From Sipunculus nudus (taxonomy: Eukaryota > Annelida > Sipuncula > Golfingiida > Sipunculidae), in contig CM049306.1 of the NCBI GenBank assembly GCA_026874595.1, positions 11,553,019-11,617,018 of the forward strand: a stretch of DNA of 64,000 nt. The letters are read 5' to 3'. Shown one piece after another: positions 1 to 12,300 of this stretch; within the stretch, counting starts at the first letter, position 1, and each line of letters begins with the position of its first letter. The notes beneath the pieces were generated by a model. It searched no databases, was not told where the DNA came from, and saw nothing but the letters and a program-made list of their open reading frames with translations. A program made the position numbers and the translations under genes.

Positions 1-180
1 CAAAATGCTATTCGGATACATTAAACATAAACATATTTTATAAAAGTAAAACATACAAGTAAGATTTTTTTTCAGTGGAATAATCACACTAAAGTTTTGC
101 TGTCGACATGTCCTGTCTTACACAATACAAAATTAACACAAAATGCTATTTGGATACATTAAACATAAACATTTTATAAC
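1..180. repeat. Direct repeat, about 137 bp apart
   Basis: The motif at 1-43 (aatgctattcggatacatta...) recurs almost exactly at 137-180. No gene is visible in 1-250. Confidence 0.6.
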
Positions 181-339
181 ATTTCAAGAACAATTTGGAG
201 ATTAAAATGATGTAACGGTTTAATTTTAGCCAGACATTTAACTAAAATTTCATTGAAATGGGCAAGCGTGACTCAATATAACTACGGGAACAGTTGTGTT
301 AACGAGGGGTTTCCCCGGGCTTGAATCGGACCTGTGGGC

Positions 340-512
340 AGAGTGTCTCTGCGACTGACCGACGGCCTTAGGGCCGAGTGTCGCTACCTCATCATGCTCA
401 GGGGCCAACTGTCTCTGGGGCCGAGTTTCTCTTTGGCCGAGTGTCTCTTGGGCCGAGAGTTGCTTGGGCCGAGTGTCTCCAGGCCGAGTGTCTCTAGGGC
501 CGAGAGTTCCTG
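340..512. repeat. Short minisatellite built on GGCCGAGTGTCTC
   Basis: About eight imperfect copies of a 13-16-bp unit (ggccgagtgtctc, ggccgagagttgc). The repeat makes open frames on both strands that are not genes. Confidence 0.7.
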
Positions 513-587
513 TTACCACAAAATCTATCTATAATTGAACTCCATGGACCACCAACGAGAGTTTATTATGTTAACATTTCCTATTCA

Positions 588-596
588 GCAACCACG
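588..596. repeat. Target-site duplication, left copy
   Basis: GCAACCACG, identical to 2044-2052. Confidence 0.7.
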
Positions 597-2043
597 CGGT
601 GTGACTATTTACCATCTGGGACTTCCGGAACCATCCGACACCGTCGGGACTCCCTGAATAACATCCTAGACCCAGCTGTACCACCCTGAACACCAGAACT
701 AGATTAAAAATATTACTTAAATGTATACAGACACATTGATGTTAAGTACACAAATTTATTGTCCAGATCCCAAGAAATATTGCTCCAATTAGCGACTGCA
801 TGTACAGTGATTTATGTTATATTTAATTACGATTCTATCGGTTTAAAGAGAGATAATAGATACCTTATAATTTCCACAAAAATTGTGCAAACAACTACAT
901 ACAATATATTAATGATAGAATAAATTTATAACTCTCTCTCTCTCTCTCTCTCTCTCTATAAAAATAAGTAACATCATCAATATGAAATATAATTAAATCT
1001 TTATTTGAGGGTCACATTTTTTTTTTTACCAGGGGGATGAGGCCTTTATTGATGTGCGTATTGCTGACAGTATTATGTATTGCAAATATAATTAATGACA
1101 TGTTATGATTACAACAATACAGTTAAGCACACGGCATGTATCAGTGACAGCACCATTGACCACAGCCGTCAAACTGAGAAGATGGTAACGCTTCAACGCA
1201 TTGTATAACAACTCCTAATCACACCAACTTGCTAATTAATTATGTCACACTGACAGGCGTGCAGGGTTTCGGTGGAGCAAATAGTGGCAGGCCGTTAGTG
1301 ATCAAAGGGGCAGTTTTCCCTGACTTTCGTCCTTGACTAGGTGAGAATTTTTCAGGGCTAGTTCTGTTGCCCCGAACGGTATATTGGCGGGTATTATCAT
1401 ATTCTGAATACATATGATTACTAATTATAATAATCTTAACATGATCATTACCATAGCAATATAGGCCTACCAAACAATTTTATTTTTAAAAATATAATCG
1501 TAATATCTTTTGAGTGTTAATATTATAATATGTAGTATTTAATTTGGCTATTGCTCATGGTTGATCCCAGGTCTGTTCGGGGCTTGTTTCTGTTGCCCCG
1601 TACGGTATTCTGGGTGGAAGGATTATATTCAGAATGCATATGATTAATAATAATAATAATAATAATGATAATAATAATAGATTAATAATATTAATAGATT
1701 AATAATACTAATATAATCATTAACATGGCGTTAAACTGATATATTCATATTAAAATATAATAATCACTAGCTGTGGAATATAATCACATGATCTTTGAGT
1801 GTTTTGAAATGTAGTATACTTCGTTATTGTGCATTTGTGCGCAACATCTAGGTCTGGTTTTGTTGACCAGGACGGTATACTGGAGGCCCGGTCTGTCCTG
1901 GAAGGTCTGTATATGCATTTAAGTATTACTTTTAAGCTTATCATGGTGTCTCGGACGGTGTTTTAGTGTCCTGGGCGGCACAGCTATGTTCCGGACGGTA
2001 TTTAGGGAGTCCCGGAAGTCCCGGACGGTAAATAGTCACACCC
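597..2043. mobile_element. Non-autonomous MULE-like TIR DNA transposon
   Basis: The ends are inverted repeats of about 140 bp (GGTGTGACTATTTACC... at 598 against the complement of 1905-2043), with matching inner blocks such as ACTTAAATG near the TIR ends. The element is flanked by a perfect 9-bp direct repeat, GCAACCACG, at 588-596 and 2044-2052. Long TIRs and a 9-bp duplication are typical of Mutator-like elements. The interior holds three loosely repeated modules around 1368, 1589 and 1858 (gttgccccg.acggta) and no transposase. Confidence 0.75.
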
Positions 2044-2052
2044 GCAACCACG
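2044..2052. repeat. Target-site duplication, right copy
   Basis: GCAACCACG, identical to 588-596. Confidence 0.7.
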
Positions 2053-2192
2053 GTATAAAACCAAGCTCCTATTGGTTAAACCAGTGTGTAGCCACAGACT
2101 GGTCCCCGTCATAAAAATGAACCTCGAATGATTTTATAATACAAAATCCATCCAGACATATACGTCCAGTTTCTACGCAAAATGAGACAACA

Positions 2193-2266
2193 ATAAAAAT
2201 AATAATAATAATGATAATAATTATAATAATAATAATTATTATTATTATTATTATCATCATCATTAT
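2193..2266. repeat. AAT/ATT microsatellite, self-complementary
   Basis: A run of AAT-type triplets turns into ATT-type triplets, so the two halves can pair. It abuts the inverted minisatellite at 2270. Confidence 0.8.
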
Positions 2267-2269
2267 AAG

Positions 2270-2835
2270 CGTGGTTTTCTCTTAGATATGATAAATATTG
2301 TGGTTCTCCTCCCAAATTTCATATATATGCGTGGTTCTCATCTCAAATATATATAAGCGTGGTTCTCCTCTAAGATATAATATATGCATGGTTCTCCTCT
2401 CAGATATCATATGTATTCATGGTTCTCCTCTCAAATATTATATGTAAGCGGGGTTCTCCTCTTAGAAAAGATATATATATATGTGTGGTTCTCCTCTTAG
2501 ATATTATATATATGCGTGGTTCTCCTCTCAGATATCATATATATGCGTGGTTTTAATCTCGGATATTATATATAAGCGTTGTTCTCCTCTTAGATATCAT
2601 ATATATATGCGTGTATATGTGCATATTTATGATATCTGAGAGGAGAACCATGCTTATATATCATATCTAAGAGGAGAACCACGCATATATAATATTAAAG
2701 AGGAGACCCACGCATATATATATATGAAAGGATAACCACGCTTATATATAATATTTGAGGGTAGAACCATGCTTATAAATAATATTTGAGAGGAGAACAA
2801 CGCATATATATGATATCTGAGAGAAGAACTCAGCC
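2270..2835. repeat. Minisatellite that reverses orientation in the middle
   Basis: About eleven units of 28-36 bp carrying GTGGTTCTCCTCT.AGATAT run to about 2600. From about 2630 the same unit appears as its complement (ATCTGAGAGGAGAACCA.GC) about seven times to 2835. The whole block is a long imperfect palindrome around 2605-2630. Confidence 0.85.
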
Positions 2836-4860
2836 GCCCAGTATTAGTCGCATTCACATGATTAGGAAATATCCTCCTATCTCCACTGGATTTATTATTC
2901 TGTCGCTATTATTGTATCTACCGAAATCCAGTTTGGCATATTAATATTTTACTTCAAAATGCACCCAAACCACCACTTTTTGGTACCTCTGATAAATATC
3001 ACGAAATAATCAAATTCAAATTTGAAGCAAAACAACTGGCATCAGTGAATAAATTATTGTCTTTTGAAAATGTCAATGCAGTATTGTGCTAATACTTTGT
3101 AAAATAAAAAAACAGAAGTGTTTTATAAACCTCACAAGTGCTCAGCTTTATTGCATCCTGCGACACTAGGGGGCAGCATCATAACCGGCATAAAAGGCTT
3201 CCATGTTGATGAGTGAATCATAGCAAGACAAAACACTCAAATATCTTTATTTCATAAATTTTGATACTATATTTCGTAGATGTGTTCAACAAATGATTAT
3301 TTATCGACTGGTTTTAAGAAATGGCCTAAGATTTGAAGTTAATTGCGTGTTTCGTTGTGTCAGAAATACCCAAATCACTGGTGGTTTGGGTGTTTGGGGG
3401 ACCAGATTCATTCAAGTCCCACCGTCACCTTGTTTCCTGAGAACTCCTCTGAGACCTCTGGACAGATCTTTCTTAAATCAAGCATAATAATATGGTCACA
3501 TGTGAACTGGTGCCTAACAAAGATTGGTGGTGCCACCTACAAAGACACCTGTGTGTCTTTTCTTTAGTGGTGATACCACTTATCACAGAGTTAGTTTAAT
3601 GTATTGGGCTGAAATTGTGTATTGAATTGACCATGGATATTGGTACCTTTATCTCATACTCAAGACTGGTGGCGCCTCTCCATTAGTTTTTGCGAACAAT
3701 GCATCTATCTGTCTGTTTGCTTTTGATGAAAGTTACTTGATGATTATCCAAACCATAGTGGATATTTGTCTCATACACATGACAGATGGTGCCATCTATA
3801 CTGTAGTCCATCAAAGCATTAATGGTTTTTTGTTTAATGCCAGGAGATATTGGTGTTTAGTTGAAGGGGTGGTTTCTGTTCATGCTAGAACCATATAAAC
3901 CCAGGAGGCCAGGGACAGGCATCCATGGGTAATTGTAATACACAGTAGTTGTTAGTAGTCAATATTTTTTGTCGAATGATTATGTGGATTTAGACAGGTA
4001 TGCTGGTACGTTTTTGATCTTTATCATGGTCTAGAGATGTAATAATAAAAGCTTGTGAAGAGTAATTGTTTTTGTGTAATATATAAGTTCTGAACTGGTA
4101 CGATGGTGTGACAAATGAATGGAGGGCTAATATCATAGTGTTGAACTTTATTTACATATCCCTGAATGTTTATCAGTTTTTATCATTGCTCAGACTATTC
4201 CAGGAGACCAGGATATAGTAAAGATTTTCATTTACAGCTTTCCAAAGTGATTATAATGGAGTACAAAATTTAGATTTATTAGTAATAGAAGAATAAGTAG
4301 CAGAGCAATATATTTTACCTCCTGCTACTTCAAATTTCCCACTAAGTCCCTGATCCAATAAGCAGATAATACTGAACTTTGTTCCGGTGCAGGGGATACC
4401 TGAGCAGGGCCCTTTGTTAACCAAGCCTGGGCCAGCTCTCAGCCCATCTGTCATGCAAGTAATGATCAGTCATGCTAATTACTGAACAGTATGGATTCCC
4501 AAACAGTTGACCCCTCAGGTAGCTCCACCCCAAAGGCAGGGCCTGTTGCCAAGCCTGGGCAAGCTCTCTGCCCATCTGTGATGCAGTCATGCAAGTAATG
4601 ATAAGTGGTGCTAATTACTGAAGAGTACATTTCTGGACAGTACAGTTTTCAATCAAGAGATGGCCAGTTAACCTTTACCTATTTGGCCTTTGATAACTAA
4701 ATCTTGGATAAACAGAGTCACAGTTGTGTTCTTTCAAACATTAATCTGCTGCTGTTAAGGGATACACAATCTATAGTCAGACCTGACATAATTATTATAA
4801 ACTTTATAACTTCAGGTACAATTATCTATGCAGAAATGTTTGAGCACCTGAGAGACATAT
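2836..4860. other. No gene seen; decayed hairpin-headed element relics
   Basis: 3400-3560 matches part of the element families at 19303 and 35018 (tcacatgtgaactggtgcc, followed by ggtggtgccacctac). 3660-3800 carries further degenerate copies of the GGTGGCGCC module. 4380-4600 holds two copies of a block around caagcctgggccagctctc. No exon could be supported. Confidence 0.5.
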
Positions 4861-4892
4861 TATTCCTCAGTCGGTAATTTCTGTTATACTTA

Positions 4893-5184
4893 GTTTAAAA
4901 CATTTATCACAGTTTGATACTGAAAGTTTGCTTGGATTAAAACATTTATCACAGTTTGATACTGTAAGTTTGCTTGGTTTAAAACATTTATCACAGTTTG
5001 ATACTGTTAGTTTGCTTGGTTTAAAACATTTTTCACAGTTTGATACTGTAAGTTTGCTTGGTTTAAAACATTTATCACAGTGTGATACTGTAAGTTTGCT
5101 TAGTTTAAAACATTTATCACAGTTTGATACTGTAAGTTTGCTTAGTTTAAAACATTTATCACAGTGTGATACTATAAGTTTGCC
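4893..5184. repeat. 42-bp minisatellite, seven copies
   Basis: Unit gtttaaaacatttatcacag followed by tttgatactgtaagtttgcttg, at 4893, 4935, 4977 and so on. Because 42 is a multiple of three, it gives long open frames on both strands; these are not taken as genes. Confidence 0.9.
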
Positions 5185-5640
5185 GAGTACTGTTGGGCAG
5201 CCAACTGATTTTGCACTGTAGTTACAAATCCTCTTGATTCTGCTTTTGCAAATAAATCCCATTTTACCTGTTTTTAGCGCCAGATCGGCCCTCTGACATT
5301 ATGGCCAGATTACTGGCTTGCCAGAGTGCCTGGACATCTAACTCTAAGGATCACATTACAAGGCCCCTTGAGGATGCAAATATTTTCGTCATTTTCGACA
5401 ACACCTCATTGCTAACAAGTATCGTGTTACTTCAAATAAACCCACTATACCTTTTAATAAGTTTCCTATCTCTGGAAAGACACCTACCATGTGTGTGAAA
5501 TATTCTGTTATAACCCAACTTATTCGTATATTGTTTTGCATGTATGGGAAATTTCTGCCTGCGGTCTGCCTGCTGACTGTATGCGGAGATACGGTTATAA
5601 AGCGTGGCGTGGACTTGCAAGGCTGTTCTAAATTTGGCTT

Positions 5641-5681
5641 GTGTCACGACTCAGTAGGGGGGCCCTAACTGAGTCGTGTTT
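5641..5681. repeat. Short inverted repeat (hairpin)
   Basis: CACGACTCAGT and ACTGAGTCGTG flank a short G/C-rich loop, giving a perfect 11-bp stem. It lies in the region before RAD18 exon 2; the rest of 5185-6295 shows nothing recognisable. Confidence 0.6.
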
Positions 5682-6295
5682 GTCACGGCTAACCTGTTTT
5701 GGGGTTTTTTTTACCATATTATCAATCTTTGTAGTGTGTATTGTGTTTTAAATTATTATTTTCTTTTAACTCTCACTTAGATATAAAAAAATCAAGCATT
5801 TTCTTTATATTTTTACATTTAATTGCCACATATTTGCCAAAGAAGCTATTGGCCATGCCTGGTGTCTATCTGGAATGGCCAGTAGTATTTACCAGGTTGA
5901 TATTTACTGGCCAATCCTGAAAATACATGTATGCCACCTGGCCCCATATTTACAGTGATCTTGATTAATATTTTGTTTAGCATGAGTTATCTGCAAGCAT
6001 CATTGCACTGGCCAATTTCATATTGGAAGGAGATGTAACTGTTTGATGCTGCTGACCCATAACATCCCCATTCGCCTCACTGACAGCGTTGTCATTGTTT
6101 GATCTAGTATTAAATGTGAACTGGGATCACTTGTAAGACTGTCCACTATGACAGTATCAAGAGTTATAGCATTGATTCATAAAATAAAGTAGTCAGGTTT
6201 ACTATAGTTAACATAGGAATGTTTTTGTGGTTTCATATTTATATTTATGTGTTTGAAATTTCATTTAATATGATTTATTAATTTCTATTTTGCAG

Positions 6296-6377
6296 GAACT
6301 TCAAAATTTGCTTGAATGTCCAATTTGCTTTGAATATATAGAGACGGCGATGATGGTACCCAAGTGTTCCCATACAT
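6296..6377 (+). CDS. RAD18: RAD18 exon 2: first half of the RING finger
   Basis: Reads ELQNLLECPICFEY...MVPKCSHT, the first four ligands (C, C, C, H) of the RAD18 RING. The acceptor is ...tattttgcag and the donor is t/gtaagt; the split codon is completed by exon 3. No in-frame ATG lies between the upstream stop and the acceptor, so translation must start in an earlier exon. Confidence 0.92.
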
Positions 6378-9300
6378 GTAAGTTAAGTCATCTTTGTTAC
6401 AAGCAAGTGTATAGCCCATCAACTTAAGTAACAAAAACTAACATTATCAGACTCTTGATGTCCTTTTCGTTTTCTGCCTGTGATTACTCACCAGGCTGAT
6501 ACTGGTGGTCACAATGTCCAATCACAAAGAACCAGTTTTTGGTGATGTGGCAGATGCCGGTTAATTTTATTGACTCAGAAAGCACATCATCATCCTCAGG
6601 AGAGGCCAAAAGGCCTCCTTGTATCATACACAGGAAGGCAGGAGGCACCTACAATCACAACCCCCCCCCCCCCCCCCCCCCCCCCCCGGGGACAAAAAGC
6701 AAAGGTGTAACCTTTCATAATTATCTGAATCAGTATCCCAGTTAAAGATTTCGGAGTAGATACAAATTACTCAAATCAGCAAGCTTTAACCAATGGCTTC
6801 ATTATAACAATGAACTCCATTCTGTTATTCCAAGGAGTTTATAACAATTCAGAGTCTAGCAGTGTGGAATTTTGCTGAGGGGGGTCATAAAACACTCTGC
6901 TCAAAAGCACAAAGAGATGCCGCTGATAAGCCCAGTGCTAATTGATACAGTGTGAGAATCCACCCTTCGGCATGACTTCAGAATGGCTCATTAGTTCCCG
7001 GAGACTCCAAGGGTCATCTAACACTGTCTTGTCAGTTAAGTAGGTTAAATTCAAGAATTTATATCCTCGAGTATTTAATGTAAATATTGGAACAATAGTA
7101 AGTTTACACATTATATTTTCATATATAACATCTTGTTGCAAGAGAACATGTGTGAAGCTGTCTTTGCAAATGAAGCCTGAGCTATGGGCAGCAGTAAACA
7201 TGGGCGATTTGAGGAGAATAATGCCATCAGTGACACAGCAGGTGATGGCTCACAGTTATCAGTGAAAATGAAAATCGTCCGGACATTGGCGTAATAACAT
7301 TTTGTGATCAGTGAGAAAATCGTCCGGACATTGGCGTAATAACATTTTGTTATCAGTGAGATAGTATTAGTGTTGGGACGACATGGGTTTATGATATCAT
7401 GATAATTATTTAAATTTTATCGCAATATACCGTAATATCGCGATATTTTTAATTATATATAATGGCATTAATAAGCCATCAATGATGATATTTATAATAA
7501 CCACCTTTAAAGTCTTGACTTTATACAAGGGGTTAAGTAATAATATCATTTATACCTATTGTGCCAGTACCACAGAATGACTCATTAAGTGATGTAAGTT
7601 ACATGAAGGTCCTGCAGGTGTGTAAGCTTGAGGCACAGGAAGTCCTGCCCCAATCGTCAAATCACGCTTGTCAGAACTTCCATCAATTTCCTATAGCTAC
7701 ATAAAAGCCGAAGAATCCCGGCAAATTTTCGGAGAGCGTGTATTACCAATCATGGCTAAATATACCATCCCAATTTAATATGCAACCTGTATGGAATGTT
7801 CAATTAAGTTGTGACACTTTTATGTTGACATTTTTGTTCTGTGCAATAAAAGCATAAATATGTGTATTTATTGCTCTTTCATTATAATGTTATTTTCTCC
7901 TGGAATTCTCAAGCTTTTGTCCTTTCTGATTCATCATGCTGCTTCCGGACATTTCCCACAAATCCCCAAGTTTGTAACTTAATGTAAGCACACTGTTCCA
8001 CCCGCACGCGTGTATTCAAATACATGTGGTTTACAAAAATAAATGTGATTCTTTGAAATAAATTCATTTTGAACCTCAAGGGCTTGCTTGTGAACCAAAC
8101 ATGTGAACAAAAATTTATATCGTTGTATCGCGATAATAGGAAAGTTGGCGGTATGATAACCGTAGCTGTCAGATATCGTGATAATACCGTATACCAGTAA
8201 CCATTCCAACCCTAGATAGTATTAAACAAGGCTAATAATTAATACCTGTCGGAAGTGTGTGGACTGATGGGAATTCCAAAATTATTCAAGGAAAATAAGG
8301 TTTACATTTACCAGTCATATGCCATGTATCATGGCAGATAATGATACAAAGTGACCACATGTATCCCAAACTCACTCCAGTGATTCCTCAACATTAGACC
8401 TCTCTAAATATACCTGTTGCGCATAAATCTTAACAGAACAAATGATCTGCACATTGATATTTCTGGTCAATGTTATTTCAGTTACTGGATATATCGCTCT
8501 CGGCCTGATAGTATCGGAGGACTGCGTAAATAACATCCAACAGCCAGACAGCTGAGTGGTTAAATGCTCGGCCTTCACCGCTGGCAACCAGGGTTTGATT
8601 CTTGGCATGGCTATGAGAGTGGGTTGTATAGTGGCCCGTCCAAAGTCGGTGGTTTTCTCTGGGTCCTCTGGTTTCCTCCGCCTTTACGGACTACCGAGTG
8701 CCATCATCAAAGCACCTTGTAATGACTGTGGATGTTGGTAAACACAGTCCACATGTGTCTGATTACCACAACAAGGCGCGTGACCGAGGGTCCGATTAAT
8801 AGGGGCAACACACGGTGTTTTAGCATGTGGGAACATGTATTGAATTTTTTTGCCAAATCAGTCAGGGTATCTCCTGATTGACACATGTTGAGGTCCATGC
8901 TTTACATTGCTCCACACCCTGTGTTTATGTTCACACCTGCCATCATGCCCAGTCCACTGTTTTCAAAACTCGTTTACAGGAGTAAGCAAACGGTTTCAAG
9001 GTAATGTTGGGCAGGTACAGATTTATTTTAAAGGGAAGAAACTATTTTTCCTGTTGACTCAACATGCTTTATAGCTGATTGGGCTCCTTTAAGAAAGAAT
9101 TGGTCACAAAGCCTCCAGTGCCATGTAAGGAAAGGCCTACATCCAAGCTGCAAGATCCAGCAGAAGAGAAAATCAGAAAGACAAAGTTTGGACAAAGGAG
9201 GGTACAGAACTGTGGAAGCAGACAAAATCAATGAACAGTGAAGACTCGAAAGCAGCTCTAGTCATCAGTCTTAATGATGATATATAAAAGCAAATAGATG

Positions 9301-12300
9301 GCATAGGGAGAGAAAAGGCCAGCTGTTTTGTAGATAGTAGTGACCAGGTCAAGAACATCATTATACCTGACAGAAAACTTCAGACAAGAAGAGGATGGGA
9401 AACTGGTTGAGCAGGGATGGGCTTCCTGACTTGTACACTTCAGCAGGTATAGGGTCAGGGCCAGGACAATTGAGCACATTATTGAAGTGTTCAGCCCACC
9501 TCTCAAGGATTGTGTTTCTTGTTCATTGGCAGAGTTGTACCATCAGCACTGGTTAGAGGTATTGATCATGAGGATTTTGGTCCATAGATTGCATTTAGTG
9601 ACTCAAAATGACAAAGAGCCTCATTGTGACATGCGTTGGATCATCTTAGCCTTGGAGCTATGCCTGATGCTTGCTTCATGTGCATTTTGGTGTGAACTGT
9701 TCTGAAAATATTGTCAAAGGCAGCCTTTTACAAATGACAGGAAGGGTCACCCTGCTAGGCTCTGAGTAGGAGGCGTTTTTCTTCCAACAACTTCAGGATT
9801 TCAACGTCATTTCAATGAAAACTAGTGTTGGTGGTACATGGTTGCTGGTCCAAGGACTCCCAGAACAGCAGTGTACCATGTTTCAGAAAGAGGCCCAGTT
9901 TTCTTCAACCTGTAGTGGCTACCTTCTGCAAGTGTGCGGTCCAGAGTTGTTGGGAATTCTTCAGCAGGCTGGAAACACTTCAGCTTGGAGACATTTAGTC
10001 TTTAGGCAACCTTTTGTCCATGTGGTCTTCTCTTTTACTGAATGAGGAGTTTCAATTTTGAAATGATGAGACAGTGGTCTGTCCAGCAGTCAGTTCCACA
10101 TATAGCCTTGGTCGGCTGTGCCTGGCGTCTCTTGCCCCAATGATGATGTTGTCAATGAGATAACAGAATTTGGAACTTGAGTGCATCCATGGTGCCTTGG
10201 GTTGATAGGTGAAACATGTTGTTTGTGACTTAGTGGTAAGTCAGTGAAGTCATATGAAGCCCACACCTTCAGCAAGAGGAGCCCATTGCTGGTAAATTGA
10301 CCCACTTTGTGCTTCTCAGTGGCTCAGGCTGGTTATTCTGTGCCAGTATGAGCATTGAAGTCTCCAAGTATGATAAGCTTCACAGACTGGGGAACAGTAG
10401 TAGTGAGGGCATCAAGTTCTTCATAGATGTCTCTTCAGTTTTGGTCTTTTTTGTAACATAGATGCTGATCAGTGTGGCAAAGTTTTTTTCTAGCCGCAGC
10501 AGCTTTTTAGCGAACCTGTGAGCTTATGCGATGGTGTGGTGCGTCCGGCGTCTGTACGTTAACCCATACTATCTTGAAAACGGCACAAATAGCATCACAA
10601 AATTTTATGCATAAAATTAGTCATCTAAAAAACTCTATCGGATTTTGCTTATTTTTTTGCTAACTGCATTTTCTTAGATTTTATAGGGGAAAAGCTAAAA
10701 AAGCTTAAAAAATCTTCTTCTCCGAATCTGTTCAGCCAAATTGTCCAATATTTTACAGAAATGATTCCTTGAACAATCTCTCTCAAGTTTGTTCAAATGG
10801 TTTAAGTTCGATGATTTTTGGCCGAGTTACATGAAGTTGAACTTAGTCATCTGTCCAAAAAAGCATACTAAAATTACAATTCAGAAATGGCTGGAGCTAT
10901 CATCACCAAATTTTATGCCAATGTTGGTCACTTGAGTCATATCTGAAATTGAGGTATTGGTGGCGCCACCTGCATCGGCCTTTTTTGTATGGGGGTCATC
11001 AATGCCAGTATCATACTGACAGCTACAAATAACTTTTTCTCTGAAATGAAATGGCGAAATTGTTTAATATCGCACAGAAATGATCCTAGGTCTTTCTGAA
11101 GTTTGTTCAAATGGTCTCAGTTCAGTGACTTTTGGCTAAATTATGGGAAGCTGAATTTAGTCATATGCCATAAAAGCCCATTTTAGCTAAGTGGCTACAA
11201 AAATCTTCTCAAAAACCACTGGGCCAAATTCTTAAATCTCACACATAAATTATCCTTATATGTTGATAATTCAAGTTTGTTCAAATGGTCTCAGTTCAGT
11301 GACTTTTGGCTGAGTTAAGGGAAGCTGAATTTAGTCATATGCCATAACAGCCCATGTAAGCTAAGTGGCTACAAAAATCTTCTTCTCAAAAACCACTGAG
11401 CCGAATTCTGAAATCTCACACATTAATTATCCTTAGATGTTGATAATTCAAGTTTGTTCAAATGGTCTCAGTTCAGTGAGTTTTGGCTGAGTTATTGGAA
11501 GCTGAATTTAGTCATATGCCATAACAGCCCATGTTAGCTAAGTGGCTACAAAAATCTTCTTCTCAAAAACCACTGGGCCAAATTCTTAAATCTCACACAA
11601 TAATTATCCTTAGAAGTTGATAATTCACGTTTGTTCAAATGTTTTTGGTTCAATGATTTATGAGTTATGGGAAGCTGAACTTTGCCATTTTGCTGTATTT
11701 TCCCATATGAGTTATAAACCTACAAAATGTTTTTCGACTGATGATACTGATTCCAGTTTGTTTGATATTTTGCAAGAATAATTCCCTGAATCATTCTAAT
11801 AATAATTATCTTTTATGGTTCCAAAAAATGAATTTTGGCTGAATTATAAAGATTGAATTGAGTCATTTTACCATATATGTTATCTGTGTGAAGCAGATAC
11901 GTCTAGCCTAGCACCAGTTTATCAGCATCCATTACATCATGCCTCTAGACATTTAGATTTCAGAATATCTATGGAAAATATTGACAAGAATGTTTTTAAA
12001 AGCTTTTAAAAAATGTAGATTTATGATATTACATATCATCTGTACACTAACTCATAATTTCTCAGGAATAGCAGGAGCTACCATCCCCAAATTATATGCA
12101 ATTATCAGTCACATATCAAATGTTGATGGATTCAACTTATTTTTGCTATCTGCATTTACTTAGATTTTACAGGGAAAAAGCTGAAAAAAACTTTAAAAGT
12201 CTTCTTCTTGTAAACAGTCCAGCCAAATTGTTCAATATTTTACAGAAATGATCCCAGAGGCGAGCCTTCTCAAGTTTGTTCAAATGGTTTGTGTTGGATA

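Noticed and set aside
250-534. Open frames on both strands with repeated RDTRP or GPSVSR
   Set aside because: They are by-products of the 13-16-bp minisatellite.
2069-2315. Open frames rich in Ile, Asn and Tyr
   Set aside because: They translate the AAT/ATT microsatellite.
4492-4520. ATG followed by codons MDSQTVDPS and a GT donor, resembling the human RAD18 start MDS
   Set aside because: The donor leaves phase 1 while exon 2 needs phase 0, which would give a stop within a few codons, and the block lies next to a local duplication. The resemblance is only three residues.
5301-5498. 65-codon plus-strand open frame (MARLLACQSAW...) just before the RAD18 RING exon
   Set aside because: No similarity to RAD18 N-termini and no donor in the right phase; typical of chance frames in A+T-rich DNA.
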